Assembly: GCA_016124445.1 (NCBI GenBank)
Contig: WGNR01000008.1
Coordinates: 42,394 to 106,393, forward strand
Direction of reading: 5' to 3'
DNA: 64,000 bases
From: a bacterium
GTDB lineage: Bacteria; Planctomycetota; Planctomycetia; Pirellulales; Pirellulaceae
The notes beneath the pieces were generated by a model. That model was given only the letters and a program-made list of their open reading frames with translations. It made no database searches and was not told the origin of the DNA. Within the stretch, counting starts at the first letter, position 1, and every line of letters begins with the position of its first letter. Below are positions 1 through 9,543 of the stretch, piece after piece. The translations under genes and the position numbers were made by a program.

Positions 1-1663
1 GGTCGGTATCGACCTGGGCGGTGACTTTGCCTTCCGTCGAGATCTTACCTTTGGCCAGATAACCGGTATGCAGGAACAAGTCGCTATCTTTTTGCGTGTC
101 GGTAACGACGAATTCGAAGTCTTTAGAAAAGAGCCGCCCCATGTCGCCGACCTGACCGCCTGATTCGCCGTAGAACGGAGTTTGATCGAGCACGATGATT
201 AAATGATGCTGATCGCCTGTTTGCTCGTAGTCGTCGACCAAACTCGATTCTTCATCTCCTTCAGCCCCAACGACGATCCCTTTGATGACTGCCTCACACG
301 ACTCGTTTTCGTAACCGACGAATTTTGTTGAACGAACCGAATTCTTCAGCGACTCAATCGGTCCGGTCTCGAACAGTTCGACCTGTTCGCCGCCGCTCCG
401 TTTGCCGAACTCTTCCATCGCCTGCTTGTAGCCAGCCCAATCGAATGTGAAGCCATGTTCGATGGCAACTTGCTCGAACAGTTCCGGTGGGAAGCCGAAC
501 GTTTGGTATAGTTCGGCTGCTTCTTCACCGTTGACGACGGTTCGGTTCGCCCCGCGCATCGTCTCGAAAATCTTCTCGCTACGGGCAATACCGTCATCCA
601 GCGAATGATGGAAGTTTTCTTCTTCGCTCTTAATGACACTTTTGACGCGGGTCACCGAATCTTGCAGATCCGGATAAGGGACCTTCATCATCTCGACAAT
701 CTTGTCGACCAGTTGGTAAGCAAACGCCTTGTGGATGCCCATCTGATGGCCATCGAGAACCGCTCGGCGAAGCAAACGGCGGATGACGTACTTCTCTTTA
801 TTGGCACCTGGGTAAACGTTTTCATGCACGGCCATGGTGCAAGCGCGGATATGATCGGTAATGCGGCGCAGGCGGCGGCCGTTGTCTGACTCCGGTTCGT
901 ACTTCACGCCGCAGATTTCCGCCGCGGCCAGGACGATCGGTTTCAAGATATCGATGTGATAGTTGGTGGAGACTCCCTGCAGCGTGGCGGCGGTACGCTC
1001 GAGCCCCATGCCGGTGTCGATGTTCTTGCTGGGCAAGGGTTCGAGGTTGTCCGGCGGATCGCCGACTCGATTGAACTGGGTAAAGACCAGGTTCCAGATC
1101 TCGACTTTTTTGCCATTTTTGGGAGTAAAGTAGATTTCACTGCAAGGACCGCAAACACCGTCAGGCCCTTGGCTGGGAGCACTGGCGGGCCAGAAGTTTT
1201 CGTCTTCGTCCAGGCGTTCAATTCGATTGAACGGCAAGCCGATCTTTTCATGCCAGATATTGGCCGCTTCGTCGTCGTCTTTGTAGACGGTGACGCTCAG
1301 TTGATCCGGGTTCATGGCCAGCCACTTCTTGTCGGTCAAAAACTCCCAAGCCCACTGGATCGCTTCTTCTTTGAAGTAATCGCCAAAGCTGAAATTGCCC
1401 AGCATCTCGAAGAAGGTGTGGTGGTACGCGGTCCGGCCGACATTGTCGATGTCGCCCGTACGGAGGCACTTCTGGCAGGTAGTTGCCCGAGTAAAGTCGA
1501 GCTTCACACGGCCGAGGAAGTGATCCTTGAACTGGTTCATACCAGCCGGGGTAAACAGCACCGAAGGGTCCCAGGTCGGAACAAGCACGTCGCTTGGGCA
1601 GCGGGTATGTCCCTTGGTCTCGAAAAAGCTGAGGTACTTCTCGCGTAGTTCGTCGGTTTTCAT
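1..1663 (-). CDS. alaS: Alanyl-tRNA synthetase, 5' part (gene runs off the window)
   Basis: Charges tRNA-Ala with alanine in the cytosol. Reading leftwards from the ATG at 1663 gives about 554 residues without a stop before the window edge, so only the N-terminal ~60% of the usual ~870-residue enzyme is present. The start MKTDELREKYLSFFE, the class II motif region FTPAGMNQFKDHFLG, the CLRTGDIDNVGRTAYHHTFFEMLGN block cut by family-typical spacing, and the arginine-rich YVIRRLLRRAV segment are characteristic of AlaRS. The beginning of the editing/TGS-side region (FYGESGGQVGD) is also visible. It lies downstream of recA on the same strand, a common bacterial neighbourhood, but 359 bases and a candidate terminator separate them. 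Identity is secure. Confidence 0.95.
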   Translation of the reverse strand, partial: MKTDELREKYLSFFETKGHTRCPSDVLVPTWDPSVLFTPAGMNQFKDHFLGRVKLDFTRATTCQKCLRTGDIDNVGRTAYHHTFFEMLGNFSFGDYFKEEAIQWAWEFLTDKKWLAMNPDQLSVTVYKDDDEAANIWHEKIGLPFNRIERLDEDENFWPASAPSQGPDGVCGPCSEIYFTPKNGKKVEIWNLVFTQFNRVGDPPDNLEPLPSKNIDTGMGLERTAATLQGVSTNYHIDILKPIVLAAAEICGVKYEPESDNGRRLRRITDHIRACTMAVHENVYPGANKEKYVIRRLLRRAVLDGHQMGIHKAFAYQLVDKIVEMMKVPYPDLQDSVTRVKSVIKSEEENFHHSLDDGIARSEKIFETMRGANRTVVNGEEAAELYQTFGFPPELFEQVAIEHGFTFDWAGYKQAMEEFGKRSGGEQVELFETGPIESLKNSVRSTKFVGYENESCEAVIKGIVVGAEGDEESSLVDDYEQTGDQHHLIIVLDQTPFYGESGGQVGDMGRLFSKDFEFVVTDTQKDSDLFLHTGYLAKGKISTEGKVTAQVDTD

Positions 1664-1840
1664 GGGGTTTTTTAGTCGAGGTTCAGATTTCAGTGCTCAG
1701 CAGCTGGTGTTGTCCAGAGGGCAATATTCTTCCCCAAATTCCAGGACACAAGTTCTTCATGATAAGTTCTTTACCAGTCGGGGCAAAGATGACTCAGAAG
1801 GCCAAAAAGCAGGGCAAAGCTCGATTGAAACCGCAAGAAC

Positions 1841-1882
1841 GAAAACAAGGCCGGCCATCCCTCTGTGCAGAGACAGCCGACC
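1841..1882 (-). terminator. Candidate rho-independent terminator after recA
   Basis: On the minus strand a GGTCGGC...GCCGGCC stem (one G-U pair) encloses an inner CTCTG-CA-CAGAG hairpin and is followed by TTGTTTTC. It lies about 140 bases beyond the recA stop. The rest of the 1664-2022 gap shows no convincing gene; its open frames lack ribosome binding sites and have no recognisable protein character. Confidence 0.5.
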
Positions 1883-2022
1883 TCGGAACCCTGTTTTGGT
1901 TAAGGGCTTGAACGATTCTAGGTTATCTGTAGCGTCTTTGGCTTGCTGCTACGGCGGCGTTGGCGCCAATATCACTACATCCAACGCGGAAGCGCTCTCG
2001 TGATCCCCGGGAGGACAGGGAA

Positions 2023-3162
2023 TTAGAGTTCTTCTTCGGGAAGTTCGCCATCGGCTTCCGGCCCAGATACCGGTCCGACGACCGGCTCAAGCGAGGCCAT
2101 CACCTTTTGCTTGATTTCTTCAGTGACTTCGGGGTTCTCGACCAGGAACACGCGGGCCTTTTCTTTGCCCTGACCAAGCTGCATGTCGCCGTAGCGGAAC
2201 CAAGCCCCACTCCGAGCGACAATCTTATGGGTCAGTCCCAGGTCCAGCACGTCACCCTCGTAGCTGATCCCGTCCTTGTGCATCATGTCGAACTCGGCAA
2301 TGCGGAACGGTGGTGCGACCTTGTTCTTCACAATCTTCGTCCGAACCCGTTGACCGACGACATCCTCACCATCTTTCAGCTGGCCGATGCGGCGGACATC
2401 GACGCGGCAGGAAGAGTAGAACTTCAAAGCACGACCGCCAGGCGTGGTTTCCGGGCTACCGAACATCACGCCGACCTTTTCGCGAATCTGGTTGATGAAG
2501 ATCACACAGGTCTTCGATTTCGCGATCGCCCCGGTCAGTTTTCGCATCGACTGGCTCATCAAGCGAGCCTGCAAACCGACGTGCGAATCGCCGATCTCGC
2601 CGTTGAGTTCTGCCTTGGGCACCAGAGCGGCAACCGAGTCGACCACGATAATATCGACCGCGTTCGATTTGACCAGCATCTCGGTGATCTGCATCGCTTC
2701 TTCACCGCTGGAAGGCTGGCTGACCAGTAACGTTTCCAACTGAACACCCAACTTTTTGGCCCAACTAGGATCCAAAGCATGCTCGGCATCGACAAACGCG
2801 GCGATACCGCCCGTCTTCTGGGCCTGGGCGACACAGTGCAGGGCCAAAGTCGTCTTACCACTCGATTCTGGCCCAAACATCTCAATGATGCGGCCACGAG
2901 GAATGCCTCGGCCCCCGAGAGCCAAGTCCAACGACAACGACCCGGTTGAAATACCTTCAATCGCCTTATGATTAGTCCCCAGGGGCATGATGGCCCCTTC
3001 GCCGAACGACTTTTCGATTTGAGCGAGTGTCGTTTTGAGTGTGGTGTTCCCGGCAAACACATCCTTCTTGGCATCGCCACCTTTCGGTGTGCTGTCCTTC
3101 CCGGACGATTTTGCTTTCTTGGCTGCCATTTTTCCGTTGCTCTTGGTTGCGACCGTGACCAT
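2023..3162 (-). CDS. recA: Recombinase RecA
   Basis: ATP-dependent strand-exchange protein for homologous repair and the SOS co-protease. The 379-residue product has Walker A GPESSGKT at about 97-104, the Walker B-type [11 protein letters not shown], the loop with [22 protein letters not shown] and an acidic C-tail ([10 protein letters not shown]). The N-terminus is unusual: about 40 lysine-, serine- and alanine-rich residues precede the core, where most RecA proteins have fewer than 20. An AAAGGAG site lies nine bases before the chosen ATG; a second ATG (residue 12) would remove only part of the extension. Transcribed leftwards, probably alone, with a candidate promoter at 3217-3245 and terminator at 1841-1882. 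Confidence 0.98.
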   Translation of the reverse strand: MVTVATKSNGKMAAKKAKSSGKDSTPKGGDAKKDVFAGNTTLKTTLAQIEKSFGEGAIMPLGTNHKAIEGISTGSLSLDLALGGRGIPRGRIIEMFGPESSGKTTLALHCVAQAQKTGGIAAFVDAEHALDPSWAKKLGVQLETLLVSQPSSGEEAMQITEMLVKSNAVDIIVVDSVAALVPKAELNGEIGDSHVGLQARLMSQSMRKLTGAIAKSKTCVIFINQIREKVGVMFGSPETTPGGRALKFYSSCRVDVRRIGQLKDGEDVVGQRVRTKIVKNKVAPPFRIAEFDMMHKDGISYEGDVLDLGLTHKIVARSGAWFRYGDMQLGQGKEKARVFLVENPEVTEEIKQKVMASLEPVVGPVSGPEADGELPEEEL

Positions 3163-3216
3163 TTCTTAGGGCTCCTTTATGCGGAATGACTGCAGGTACT
3201 GCAAGCGGCCTGGCGA

Positions 3217-3245
3217 ATCAAAGTGCACAGATGAACAGTGTACAA
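3217..3245 (-). promoter_or_regulatory. Candidate sigma-70-type promoter for recA
   Basis: On the minus strand TTGTAC and TTTGAT are spaced by 17 bases, with the -10 about 55 bases upstream of the recA ATG. The sequence around the -35 holds two related words, TGTACACT and TGTGCACT. I could not match either to a LexA operator type I know, so SOS control is not claimed. Confidence 0.35.
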
Positions 3246-3403
3246 ATTTGCATCGGCAATGCAATCGAAGTTCTGCTTTGATTCTGAAAAAAATGATCGG
3301 CGATGCTCGAGACACCTAAGGTCAGGCCCAAGAAAGATTTTTCAGAAATCGAGAAACCAGCCGCAAATCGTGCTGCGGCAATCATTTCCCGAAGATGGCC
3401 AAA

Positions 3404-3976
3404 TCAGCCAAGCCGACCGCGACCGATTAGCGTGTACTTGGGTCCTATGCGATCGAGTTTGCTGGCAAAGATAGCAACCTCGCTGACGTGGCACTCGCCC
3501 AGCGGAAGCTCGGCATTCTCCGTCATCAAAGCTCTCAGGTCATCGACTGCCGAAGTCGAGCGTTTCAAGCGGCCCAGGGTCAGGTGGGGATGATATTTTT
3601 TCCGCGAGTCAGGCGGAAAGCCGGCTTGGGCCAAGCTTTCGGTAAGATCTTCCTGCAGCGCAATAAGGGCTTCAGCCCCTTGTTTGGCACCGATCCAGAG
3701 CGTGCGAGGGTTTTTGAGATCAGGAAACGCCCCGGTGCCAATCATTTCCAGTTCGAAGGAAACATGTCGGGCAGCCACCTCAATGGTAGTCCTCGAAACT
3801 TCCACCAAGTCCTGGCCAGTGATGTCGCCCAGGAAGTTGGTCGTGATGTGCAGGTTTTCCGGCTCGACCCACTTCACTTCGCCCCCGGCGGCCGAGAGCT
3901 TTCGAATCAGCTTCTCGGCCCGGCGACGAACGTCGGTTGAAATCTTCACCGCGAGAAAACAGCGAGTCGCTTCCAT
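3404..3976 (-). CDS. thpR: RNA 2',3'-cyclic phosphodiesterase (LigT/ThpR family)
   Basis: A 2H-phosphoesterase that opens 2',3'-cyclic phosphate RNA ends (historically called 2'-5' RNA ligase). The 190-residue product has the two defining H-x-T-x motifs, HITT at 43-46 and HLTL at 131-134, and the family N-terminus RCFLAVKI. Length is normal. It begins 27 bases after the end of the PfkB kinase gene on the same strand, so the two are probably co-transcribed. Why a carbohydrate kinase and an RNA-end enzyme travel together is unclear from the sequence. Confidence 0.93.
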   Translation of the reverse strand: MEATRCFLAVKISTDVRRRAEKLIRKLSAAGGEVKWVEPENLHITTNFLGDITGQDLVEVSRTTIEVAARHVSFELEMIGTGAFPDLKNPRTLWIGAKQGAEALIALQEDLTESLAQAGFPPDSRKKYHPHLTLGRLKRSTSAVDDLRALMTENAELPLGECHVSEVAIFASKLDRIGPKYTLIGRGRLG

Positions 3977-4003
3977 CTTGGGAGGGACTTCTCTTTCATT
4001 CCG

Positions 4004-4906
4004 TTAGAACGACAGCATCTGACGATACTTATCAAACCGGCCGTCGATCTCATCCCGCGAAGCGCCTTTCAAGCGATCGAGGCTGAAGTCTTCGACAATC
4101 AAGCTGGCCACCACGGTGCCGTAGCCCATCGCTTCCTTCAGAGTCTTCGGATCGAAGTTATTCTGCTCGGACAAGTAACCCATCATGCCGCCGGCGAAGC
4201 TATCCCCAGCACCCGTTGGATCGACCACGTCGGGCGTCGGGAAAGCAGGCATCACGTAGGTTTCGTTCTCAGAGAAGAACATGGCACCATGTTCTCCCTT
4301 CTTGAGCACCACGAATTTCGGGCCCATATCCAGGACCTTCTGGCCGGCGCGGACCAAGTTTTCTTCGTTGGTCAGTAGCTTGGCTTCGCTGTCGTTCAGA
4401 ACCAATCCGTCGATGCGGCTGAGCAGCTTCTTCAGTTGGTCGTGCTCGATCTCGATCCACAGATCCATTGTATCGGCCACTACCAGGCGCGGGCCGGTCA
4501 TCTGATCCAGCACCTTCATTTGTGTTGTGGGCGATCCATTGGCGAGAAAGACGAAAGGACAGCGAGCCGCTTCTTCGCTCAATGTGGGGCTGAAGTTTTC
4601 CAGCACATTCAAATGAACTTCCAGCGTATCGCGGTCATTCATGTTGTTGTGATACTTACCAGTCCAGCGGAAGGTCTTGCCCCCTTCTTCCACTTCGATT
4701 CCGGAAGTGTCGATCCCACGGTCGGCCAGCAGCTGGGTGTGTTCCTCCTGCCAGTCTTCGCCGACAACTCCCACCATGCGAACGCCACTGAAGAAGCTGG
4801 CGGCATACGAAAAGTGCGTGGCGGAACCGCCCAGGATGTTTTCACGAACTTCGGTAGGGGTGTGAATGGAGTCGATAGCGATCGATCCGACAACCAGAAG
4901 TGGCAT
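4004..4906 (-). CDS. PfkB-family carbohydrate/nucleoside kinase
   Basis: Ribokinase-fold kinase that transfers ATP phosphate to a sugar or nucleoside hydroxyl. The 300-residue product shows the N-terminal substrate-side signature GGSATHFSYAAS (26-37), the ASN-type NDSEAKLLT (171-179), the LKKGEHGAM segment, and the C-terminal anion-hole motif DPTGAGDSFAGG (229-240) with catalytic Asp235. Substrate cannot be read off; adenosine, ribose or a related compound are all possible. It heads a short minus-strand unit with thpR. The 203 bases up to the divergent gene at 5110 must hold both promoters. Confidence 0.9.
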   Translation of the reverse strand: MPLLVVGSIAIDSIHTPTEVRENILGGSATHFSYAASFFSGVRMVGVVGEDWQEEHTQLLADRGIDTSGIEVEEGGKTFRWTGKYHNNMNDRDTLEVHLNVLENFSPTLSEEAARCPFVFLANGSPTTQMKVLDQMTGPRLVVADTMDLWIEIEHDQLKKLLSRIDGLVLNDSEAKLLTNEENLVRAGQKVLDMGPKFVVLKKGEHGAMFFSENETYVMPAFPTPDVVDPTGAGDSFAGGMMGYLSEQNNFDPKTLKEAMGYGTVVASLIVEDFSLDRLKGASRDEIDGRFDKYRQMLSF

Positions 4907-5109
4907 GGGGACGTCTCTCGTTTTAACCTAGGCAATGGAAAGTCGTTTTCACAAATCGCGATGTCGGCTGCCCGAAAGATGGGAAGAACTCCCTATTCCA
5001 GGCATAATGATCTTCGCAAAACGCCCCATTATCGAGGAATTGCCGGTGACTGCAACGTGACGCATGAAACCAATCGGCAATCTCGGTCATTTTCTTTTAG
5101 CGTCCGCTG

Positions 5110-8094
5110 ATGGGTGCTAAATTGCTCGTCTTCCCCCGAAAGGTCAGAGAATTGCCTTTTCGCCCTACCCTTTTTTGCCTGCTAGTCGCCTTTTACCTTC
5201 AAACTGCCGTCGGCTTTTCCGCTGAAGAGAAGCGGTTTGTGGCCTGCTTGGAAGATGGACGCATCGTCGAAGATGACGTGCTGCGCAATTGGTATTCCGG
5301 CAACGCCATGCCTCAATTGGGCGGGCAAAGCTTGATTGAAGGGGGCAACCCCATGCGATGGATGGTCGATCGGTCGCTTGGCCCCGCTGAAATGCCCAGC
5401 GCTTACATCGAATTCTTTTCGGGCGACCGACTCCCTGGACATACCGACTCGTACACTCCTGAAGGCTTGGCCTATCAAACTGTTCTGCCGGAGCATTTCA
5501 CGCTGTCCCCCAGCTTTCCCTTTCGCAAGTCATCGGACGCCCGCTATCGATCTGACCTGCGTGTGCGACGCGACATGATCCGCAAGATCGTCTGGCAACA
5601 GATACCAGCCCTGATCGATCGCTATGTACCGTCTACCGTATTCTTGACCAACGGCCGCGAGATCTCGTTCCGTGCCATTCGTTTCACCGAGGGAAGCATT
5701 CAACTCCTCTCAGGACGCGAGCGGATCTCGATTGGCTTCCACGAAATTGCCGAGTTGCACCTTCCCAACGAATCTCCCTGGGAAACGCACTTGCTGGAAT
5801 TGGCAATCTTATTCCCAGGCGGCAAAACTGATCGGGAAGATCACCAGCGGTTGGTTCAGTGGGAGACGTCCGACGGATTGGTCGCGACAACCAGCGTTGA
5901 TCGGATCGATGCCGATTCGCGCGGCGATAACAACAACTCTGATCGCTGGAATCATGGAATTCAGCCTGCTTGGTCACTCGACATGATCTGGGTCGAATGC
6001 CGTTCGACCTGGATGAGGCGCAGTTGGCGATTTGACGAGATGCCGCTGTTTCGGGTTCCCTACCACGAGACGCGTGAAGAGGCGATGTTCTCCCGCAATG
6101 GCTTTTCCGCACGGATCAATCGAGGCGTCTTGGCAGGCACCGCCAAATCAGGCGAACACGCCAGTGGCTGGAACTTCGGCGTCATGGCCCCAAGCCGATT
6201 AAGCATCGACTTGCCGCCGCTGGCTCGTGGGTTTCGCGGATCGTTGGGCATCGACCAGGCCGCGCATGATCGAGGCTGTATTCGCGGTAAAGTGTTTCTC
6301 TCTTGGGAAAGCTCTCCGAAGTTCGAGTCGAAGCCGATTATCGGATCCGCGGAAGTCGTCCAGATTCCGGAGTTCCGTTGGGACAAGGTTCCTCAAAGTG
6401 GACAACTCATTCTGGAAACCGACATGGTCAAGAATGGCCATCCAGCCGAGGCCGATCCATTCGACATTCGCGATATGACCAACTGGATCGAACCGCGGAT
6501 CATGCTCGATAAGCAGCAACTCCAAGAGGCGATCCTCCAGTTGACTCCCAAGACGATCCTGGCCTGGCAGGGCTGGAAGTTGGAAACCGAACTCGACAAA
6601 CTTCAATTCGCGACGACACTTCGCCAGGTTCAATACCCCTTCGAAACACCTTCGTGGCGTACGACGGTCGTCGCAAAGGATGAACCGCTTCGTTTGATTT
6701 CAACGCAGAAAATCGCCGCAAATCAAACCTGGCTCGAAGTTTCGCTCGCCAAATTCCACGGTAACGACCAACCGACCATCGATATCGTGATCGATGGCAT
6801 ACCGGTTTTCTCGCGCGGAATGCAAAACGTGAACACCTACGACCACGTCAATTCACCCGCACCGTTTCTGGTGAACCTTCAGCCGTTTGCGGGTCACGAA
6901 GCAACCTTCGAGATCAGCCAGTCAGTCGGGCCAAAGGATGTTCCCGTTGATTGGCGTGCGATTGCTTTCCTGTCTGAACCGACGTTTCTTGCTCCTATCT
7001 TGGAAAACCCAACGCAAGTCCAAGTCGATGCGATGCAAACGATCGATGCCAAGCCAGCAGAGGTTACCTGGCGGAACGATATTCGTCTGTTGACGCGGCC
7101 AGCGATCGAGATCCCTGATGGCCCCTGGGTTCAAATTGCCAGCTTCGACCGACCGATCGAAATTCGCGAGCAACCGCTGCCGGGTCAATTTCGCCAGATT
7201 CGGATTGCTTTCCAAAAGAAGGGAAAAGGACATGTACTGATTCGTTTTCTCCACGAAAAGGATGACGAGCTCCCGGTGGTTTATGCAGCGGGAATCAGCA
7301 AGGCCGGCAAAGGTATCATCTCCATCGACGGCAATAAGCTGGACGAAAACTGGCACGAGGTCACGGGTGATCTGTACTCGAATTTTCACGATCTCGACAT
7401 CACTGGCATCGCCATCTCTTCGGTCGGCGAAGGAACATCTCTCTGGGACCACATTGTGTTCGCCAACAGCGCCGGAAACTTCGACCGTTTGGTTTCGGTT
7501 TCACCGGTCAACTCGAACTGGGACGACTGGGAGAAACGCTCCGCTGATTTGATGCCCCAAGCCATCAAAGGGCTGGTCGAAGTCCATTGCCCCGGTAAGC
7601 CGGTTCGTCCTGCTTACATGATCAACCAAGGTGAGGGCATCTTCGCGATGTTGGGGTATGACGACTGGAAGCGGAACGAGAAGGTGGAAGTCGTAAGAAA
7701 TGACGGCAAAAAGTTCTCTGCAAAATGCCTTGGCATGGACGCAAGCTCAAAGCTCGGGCTCATTAAGCTTGAAAAAATTGAGCAAGATGGGGGTTGGTCT
7801 CAGTTGAATCTTTCTGGCAAGGAACGGTTTGAACCCCAATACAGCTATATGCTGATCCAGCCGGACGGTAGGGCAGAATCGATCAACTGGGACATCTGCC
7901 GGCCGACAAGCTACTCAAATAATTATGAGATTCTTTCCATCCCAAACCGCTTTGACTGCCGCGTCGGGGCCATTGCGTTAGACGTTAACCACCAAATTGG
8001 TGGATTCGTGAAAGGTCTTTCCCCGAACGGGAATCCAGTTTTAGTGAGTGTTCGCCAACTATTTGAGAATCTGACTACCCTACAGAAAGATTAG
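5110..8094 (+). CDS. Large secreted planctomycete protein with decayed trypsin-like C-terminal domain
   Basis: A 994-residue protein of unknown function. Residues 1-36 form a signal peptide (basic start, then PTLFCLLVAFYLQTAVGFSA). Around 175-225 is a segment on a common planctomycete pattern: a named property is 'asked for', then LLSGRERISIGFHEIAELHLP. The long middle is beta-rich and looks like carbohydrate- or wall-associated modules, but I do not recognise a named family. The last ~170 residues resemble an S1C (DegP-like) protease: GEGIFAMLGYDDW, then DGKKFSAKCLGMDASSKLGLIKLE. The Asp of the usual SDLALLK motif is replaced by Lys, and no GNSGGP serine motif exists, so it is probably catalytically dead. 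No clear ribosome binding site precedes the ATG. It may be co-transcribed with the lipoprotein gene 40 bases downstream. Confidence 0.8.
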   Translation: MGAKLLVFPRKVRELPFRPTLFCLLVAFYLQTAVGFSAEEKRFVACLEDGRIVEDDVLRNWYSGNAMPQLGGQSLIEGGNPMRWMVDRSLGPAEMPSAYIEFFSGDRLPGHTDSYTPEGLAYQTVLPEHFTLSPSFPFRKSSDARYRSDLRVRRDMIRKIVWQQIPALIDRYVPSTVFLTNGREISFRAIRFTEGSIQLLSGRERISIGFHEIAELHLPNESPWETHLLELAILFPGGKTDREDHQRLVQWETSDGLVATTSVDRIDADSRGDNNNSDRWNHGIQPAWSLDMIWVECRSTWMRRSWRFDEMPLFRVPYHETREEAMFSRNGFSARINRGVLAGTAKSGEHASGWNFGVMAPSRLSIDLPPLARGFRGSLGIDQAAHDRGCIRGKVFLSWESSPKFESKPIIGSAEVVQIPEFRWDKVPQSGQLILETDMVKNGHPAEADPFDIRDMTNWIEPRIMLDKQQLQEAILQLTPKTILAWQGWKLETELDKLQFATTLRQVQYPFETPSWRTTVVAKDEPLRLISTQKIAANQTWLEVSLAKFHGNDQPTIDIVIDGIPVFSRGMQNVNTYDHVNSPAPFLVNLQPFAGHEATFEISQSVGPKDVPVDWRAIAFLSEPTFLAPILENPTQVQVDAMQTIDAKPAEVTWRNDIRLLTRPAIEIPDGPWVQIASFDRPIEIREQPLPGQFRQIRIAFQKKGKGHVLIRFLHEKDDELPVVYAAGISKAGKGIISIDGNKLDENWHEVTGDLYSNFHDLDITGIAISSVGEGTSLWDHIVFANSAGNFDRLVSVSPVNSNWDDWEKRSADLMPQAIKGLVEVHCPGKPVRPAYMINQGEGIFAMLGYDDWKRNEKVEVVRNDGKKFSAKCLGMDASSKLGLIKLEKIEQDGGWSQLNLSGKERFEPQYSYMLIQPDGRAESINWDICRPTSYSNNYEILSIPNRFDCRVGAIALDVNHQIGGFVKGLSPNGNPVLVSVRQLFENLTTLQKD

Positions 8095-8134
8095 CAGGCA
8101 AGACTGGTCGCCTCGATCTATCGGAGATTGCATC

Positions 8135-8593
8135 GTGTCCACGTTTAAGTTGTTGACGTTCGTAACCTCACTTCTGGTTTCAGCTGGATGCGGCGAAAGC
8201 CGTTCTGCGGTCGTCAAAACGTCTGGCCAAATCTTCATCGATGGTGAACCGTTAACATTCAAGGGCAATGGCACCATTCGAGTCGTCCCCTATGATGGCG
8301 ACTATGCCACGGGAAGGATCAATCCAGAAGATGGCACGTTCACGTTAACGACATTCAAAGAAGGTGACGGCGTCGTGCCAGGCAGCCACCCGGTTTGCGT
8401 CGTGGTCAACACGTTCGGACCTGGAGGCAACGTGCTAAACCTGGTCCCAGAAAGCTATGCTGATCCGACAAAAACCGGTTTGATGGTCACCATCATAGAG
8501 CCAACCGACTCGCTCAGAATTGAGTTGCAGAGCAAGCTCCCTGCTGCCCCTTCGTCGGCCGACTCCCTGAAACGGGACGCTTCCGGTTTCTAG
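8135..8593 (+). CDS. Small lipoprotein, likely beta-sandwich (carboxypeptidase-regulatory-like)
   Basis: A 152-residue protein starting at GTG with CGGAG nine bases upstream. Residues 1-19 are a lipoprotein signal ending in SAGC, so Cys19 should be lipidated. The mature part (VKTSGQIFIDGEPL..., EDGTFTLTTFKEGDGVVPGSHPVCVV) follows the planctomycete pattern of small lipoproteins with a one-domain Ig/transthyretin-like fold: a 'G.V..dG.pl' strand, then 'dG.F.l......GV.PG.Y.V'. Role unknown. Its end overlaps by 4 bases the end of the convergent hydrolase gene. Confidence 0.8.
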   Translation: MSTFKLLTFVTSLLVSAGCGESRSAVVKTSGQIFIDGEPLTFKGNGTIRVVPYDGDYATGRINPEDGTFTLTTFKEGDGVVPGSHPVCVVVNTFGPGGNVLNLVPESYADPTKTGLMVTIIEPTDSLRIELQSKLPAAPSSADSLKRDASGF

Positions 8594-9543
8594 GGAACAT
8601 CCGCGGAATGTAGTGGCTCGCAAGTCTCGAGCCGCGAGCCATCTTGGTCGGTTACCGCGATCTGCCAATTCCCGCACAGGCAAACTCCCGCATGCGCCCC
8701 ATCTTTAGCCAGCAGGTAAAGCTGCAGGTTGAAGTTAGGCCGCCCCAACTTGTCGACTTCAAATGTCGGGGCATGCCTGGCTACGTGCTCGAGCGTGGCC
8801 ATTCCGGCATCGCGCGGCGACATTCCCTGCCCCATCAAGTGGACCGCCAGAAAGCTGGAGCAGTTGAGCAGGTTCGCTTCGCCATGGCCGATGCTGCCGC
8901 ACGAACCATGGTCGTTATCGACATAAAGTCCCGCTCCAAAGATCGGCGAATCTCCCACACGACCACGCGTTTTGAAACAATGCCCACTGGTCGAAGTGAC
9001 GCAAGCCAAGTCGCCATCTGCATTTTGTCCCGCTAGGTGCACAGTGCCTGCCGGGTGGCGATAAAACTTCGTTAGAATCTGCATTAATTGCCGTGTCTCT
9101 TCATCTTCGTCCGCAGGCAGCCACTCCTGATTCGCCTGGTAGGTTCTTTTCCACAAACGCCACAGTTTGCGCGCTTTCTCAGTCAGAAGGTTTTCTGGCG
9201 GAAACCCGCAGGCCCGAGCGAATTGGTCGGCCCCTTCCCCGTGCAACATGACACGGCGAGATTGCCGCATCAGCTCAAGAGCCACCTTCGAGACATGTCG
9301 GACTTCGCGCAGGCCAATGATCGAACCGCCACGGTGCGTGCGTCCATCCATCACCGCGGCATCGAGCGTGACCTCTCCCTGTTCATTGGGAAGGCCACCG
9401 TAGCCGACGGTATGTTCGTCCGGATCGTCCTCGACCAGGCTGACGCCTTCGACACATGCTTCGATTAGCGGGTGCGACTGCTGGATCAGATTCCAGGCCT
9501 TTTGAGCCGCCTGCAATCCGTTATGAGAGGCTATGACTTTCAT
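8590..9543 (-). CDS. N(4)-(beta-N-acetylglucosaminyl)-L-asparaginase / isoaspartyl peptidase-type Ntn hydrolase
   Basis: Aspartylglucosaminidase-family hydrolase that cleaves the amide of GlcNAc-Asn, or of isoaspartyl or asparagine substrates, after self-cleavage of the precursor. The 317-residue product has the family N-terminal block VEGVSLVEDDPDEHTVGYGG, the LDAAVMDG segment, the autoproteolysis site G166/T167 (Thr167 as predicted nucleophile), the ADGDLACVTSTSG strand and the RVGDSPIFGAGLYVDN substrate loop. The usual HDTIG around the nucleophile reads AGTVHLAG here, which may shift specificity. No signal peptide is seen from this ATG, so it should act in the cytoplasm. Confidence 0.9.
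   Translation of the reverse strand: MKVIASHNGLQAAQKAWNLIQQSHPLIEACVEGVSLVEDDPDEHTVGYGGLPNEQGEVTLDAAVMDGRTHRGGSIIGLREVRHVSKVALELMRQSRRVMLHGEGADQFARACGFPPENLLTEKARKLWRLWKRTYQANQEWLPADEDEETRQLMQILTKFYRHPAGTVHLAGQNADGDLACVTSTSGHCFKTRGRVGDSPIFGAGLYVDNDHGSCGSIGHGEANLLNCSSFLAVHLMGQGMSPRDAGMATLEHVARHAPTFEVDKLGRPNFNLQLYLLAKDGAHAGVCLCGNWQIAVTDQDGSRLETCEPLHSADVP

Noticed and set aside
1527..2003. Plus-strand frame spanning the alaS start and the alaS-recA gap
   Set aside because: Its first third is antisense to alaS coding sequence and the rest crosses the candidate recA terminator.
1960..2730. 256-codon plus-strand frame antisense to recA
   Set aside because: Mirror frame of a highly conserved gene; codon pattern only reflects recA.
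3217..3260. Possible SOS (LexA) operator upstream of recA
   Set aside because: TGTACAC/TGTGCAC words are present, but no match to the E. coli, Gram-positive or alpha-proteobacterial LexA site types.
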